In this document: positions 13,948-15,197 of the stretch, in pieces | Layout: every line of letters starts with the position of its first letter | How positions within the stretch are numbered: position 1 is the stretch's first letter | Source: UBA7359 sp041689615 | Lineage (GTDB): Bacteria > Pseudomonadota > Gammaproteobacteria > Eutrophobiales > Eutrophobiaceae | Assembly: GCA_041689615.1 (NCBI GenBank) | Contig: JBDNFW010000024.1 | Location: 1 to 15,197 of the forward strand | Direction of reading: 5' to 3' | DNA: 15,197 nucleotides | The notes under the pieces: model-generated | The model's database searches: none | What the model was told of the DNA's origin: nothing | What the model saw: only the letters and a program-made list of their open reading frames with translations | Position numbers and translations under genes: made by a program

Positions 13948-15197
13948 ATGACAGAAACCGACCCTAATATCATATTTACCATCAGCCAAGAGATCGGTCT
14001 GTCAAAGTTCGAGAAGTTCTTGCAAAGTCCGGAAAGGGTATTCCTTTTGAAAGGAAAGGCCGGTACGGGCAAGACTACGCTTATCAGTGAGGCCCTAAAA
14101 GGGTATCTTTTGCATGACAAGTATACACAGGACGATTTATATGTAATAGGTGTTACCGTAGCGCACAGGGCAAAGGAAATGCTAAGGTTTTCGATACCTT
14201 ACGTAAATACCTTTGCCAGCGTTTTCGGTCACCGTGAGCATACGGACGAGCACGGCAACAAGACCTTTAAGATTGACAAGCGGGCAATGGAGAATGCCGA
14301 CTGCAACAAAAAATGGAAAGTGGTGGTATTCGACGAATGCTCCATGATAAACCATAAGATGCTCAAAATGATATCGGACCTGTTGCATCCCAATTGTAAG
14401 ATCATATTCATGGGGGACAGGGGGCAGTTGCCGCCTATTGAAGAAGAACAGGAGTTCAGTATAAAAACAGCGGATCCTAACAAGGACAGTCCGGTGTTCG
14501 ACATGGCACTTCCCGAATTCTGCCAACATGAACTTACCGAAAGGGTAAGACAGACGGAGGGCAATCCCATTATAGACCTTTCCGATATTATTTACGGGGA
14601 GATATTCGGGAATCATGACGTATGGAAAGTCATGAAACATCTGGAAGTTGCCAAGTTGGATAACGGTATGGGGCATAGGACCATAGACCCTAGGGAAATG
14701 TACGACGTCTTTACCAATATCAGCAAGGACAATTACTTGGATACAAAGCTTATCGCATACCGTAGGGCGACCGTAAAGGACTATAACAAGTTTCTTAGGA
14801 ACTATATCCATTACGACCCTGTAAACGAATACATCGTCGGAGAAATCATCTATATGAACGGTAACTATTATCACAACGATACCAATTATTCGTACAGGGT
14901 GAACAATGCCAGTGAACATATAATCAGGTCGGTGGAGAACAGCGAGCTTGACGGTATACCCATCCATCTGGTGGGCATCGACAACGGTATATTCCTTCCT
15001 AGCCTGCAAGGGCCAAGGAACAGTATTTCCATGGAGATGTACCGTGATACGCTAGAGGATTACCGAACCGCCAAGGATTGGGAGAACTACTGGAACTTTA
15101 AGGACAGTGTGTTCGCTGATTTCAGCTATGGGTACTGTTTGACAGCGTACAAGGCGCAAGGTTCGACGTACACCAACGCATTTGTGGAGGCCAAGGA
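13948..15197 (+). CDS. SF1 (Dda/RecD2-like) DNA helicase, 3' end cut off
   Basis: The frame starts at ATG 13948 and is open to the window edge (416 full codons). It shows motif I GKAGTGKT (36-43), motif II VVFDECS (D129-E130), motif III FMGDRGQLPPI, an arginine motif LTERVRQTEGNP, and a C-terminal FSYGYCLTAYKAQGSTY matching the motif near V/VI of RecD/Dda enzymes. The QLPP and YKAQGST motifs identify SF1B, 5'-to-3' helicases such as T4 Dda. Dda helps start replication and remodel protein-DNA complexes. The last helicase motif and C-terminus lie outside the window. The gene follows the small membrane ORF by three bases. Confidence 0.93.
   Translation, partial: MTETDPNIIFTISQEIGLSKFEKFLQSPERVFLLKGKAGTGKTTLISEALKGYLLHDKYTQDDLYVIGVTVAHRAKEMLRFSIPYVNTFASVFGHREHTDEHGNKTFKIDKRAMENADCNKKWKVVVFDECSMINHKMLKMISDLLHPNCKIIFMGDRGQLPPIEEEQEFSIKTADPNKDSPVFDMALPEFCQHELTERVRQTEGNPIIDLSDIIYGEIFGNHDVWKVMKHLEVAKLDNGMGHRTIDPREMYDVFTNISKDNYLDTKLIAYRRATVKDYNKFLRNYIHYDPVNEYIVGEIIYMNGNYYHNDTNYSYRVNNASEHIIRSVENSELDGIPIHLVGIDNGIFLPSLQGPRNSISMEMYRDTLEDYRTAKDWENYWNFKDSVFADFSYGYCLTAYKAQGSTYTNAFVEAK

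Noticed and set aside
14182..15009. 275-codon open frame on the - strand
   Set aside because: It is antisense to the SF1 helicase, whose motifs I-III and the YKAQGST motif are unmistakable. The antisense product is Val/His-rich without domains.
1..15197. Amber (TAG) or TGA recoding as in some crAss-like phages
   Set aside because: The long genes contain no in-frame TAG or TGA, and TAA, TGA and TAG all serve as ends in sensible places. Read-through of the TAGs at 11812 and 12098 soon meets other stops.
1..15197. CRISPR arrays, tRNA or rRNA genes, insertion sequences, conjugation genes
   Set aside because: I saw no regularly spaced repeats, no cloverleaf candidates, no transposase or terminal inverted repeats, and no relaxase or secretion genes on either strand.

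Overview
The window looks like the DNA-replication and accessory region of a bacteriophage (or, less likely, an integrative or conjugative element) of a Bacteroidota host, probably a flavobacterium-like one. All convincing genes lie on the + strand. They are packed head to tail with 1-8 base overlaps or gaps of a few bases, and many junctions are ATGA stop/start overlaps. Most starts lack a Shine-Dalgarno motif, as is usual in Bacteroidota. Several families are at home in that phylum: a DUF4313-like protein, a stand-alone RadC-type JAMM protein and the PcfK/PcfJ pair. No capsid, tail, integrase or relaxase gene is present, so the phage assignment is an inference. It rests on the replication gene set: TOPRIM primase, SF2 helicase-methylase, HU/IHF-like pair, SSB-like protein, NinB-like protein and a Dda/RecD-like SF1 helicase. 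That set also recalls crAss-like phages.

Layout. Positions 1-1604 hold small accessory genes: an unknown, a 135-aa unknown, a DUF4313-like protein, a zinc-ribbon protein, a 38-aa ORF and a small AT-rich protein. Positions 1628-2572 hold the RadC-like JAMM protein and a 144-aa unknown preceded by a palindrome and followed by a clear intrinsic terminator (2602-2628). Positions 2648-7990 hold an acidic unknown, a 1192-codon helicase-methyltransferase fusion interrupted by an intein, a 127-aa AT-rich protein and the TOPRIM primase. Positions 7993-11437 hold a large modular charged protein followed by PcfK-like and PcfJ-like proteins. Positions 11489-13062 hold, behind a candidate Bacteroidota-type promoter, two overlapping HU/IHF-type genes and an SSB-like gene closed by a second terminator. 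Positions 13105-15197 hold a NinB-like protein, a small barrel-like protein, a 57-aa membrane peptide and a truncated SF1 helicase.

The most notable object is the intein in the helicase-methyltransferase gene (3276-4328). It sits exactly inside the Walker A motif, between Lys and Thr. It begins with Ala rather than Cys/Ser and carries the Trp-Cys-Thr triad that defines class 3 inteins, plus two LAGLIDADG motifs. Its base composition is far more AT-rich than the flanking gene, which suggests recent invasion.

Working together, the primase, helicases, SSB-like and NinB-like proteins would start, unwind, coat and recombine replicating DNA. The HU/IHF pair would bend or organise it. The helicase-methylase could modify phage DNA or counter restriction. 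The roles of PcfJ/PcfK, RadC-like, DUF4313-like and the small proteins are not known.
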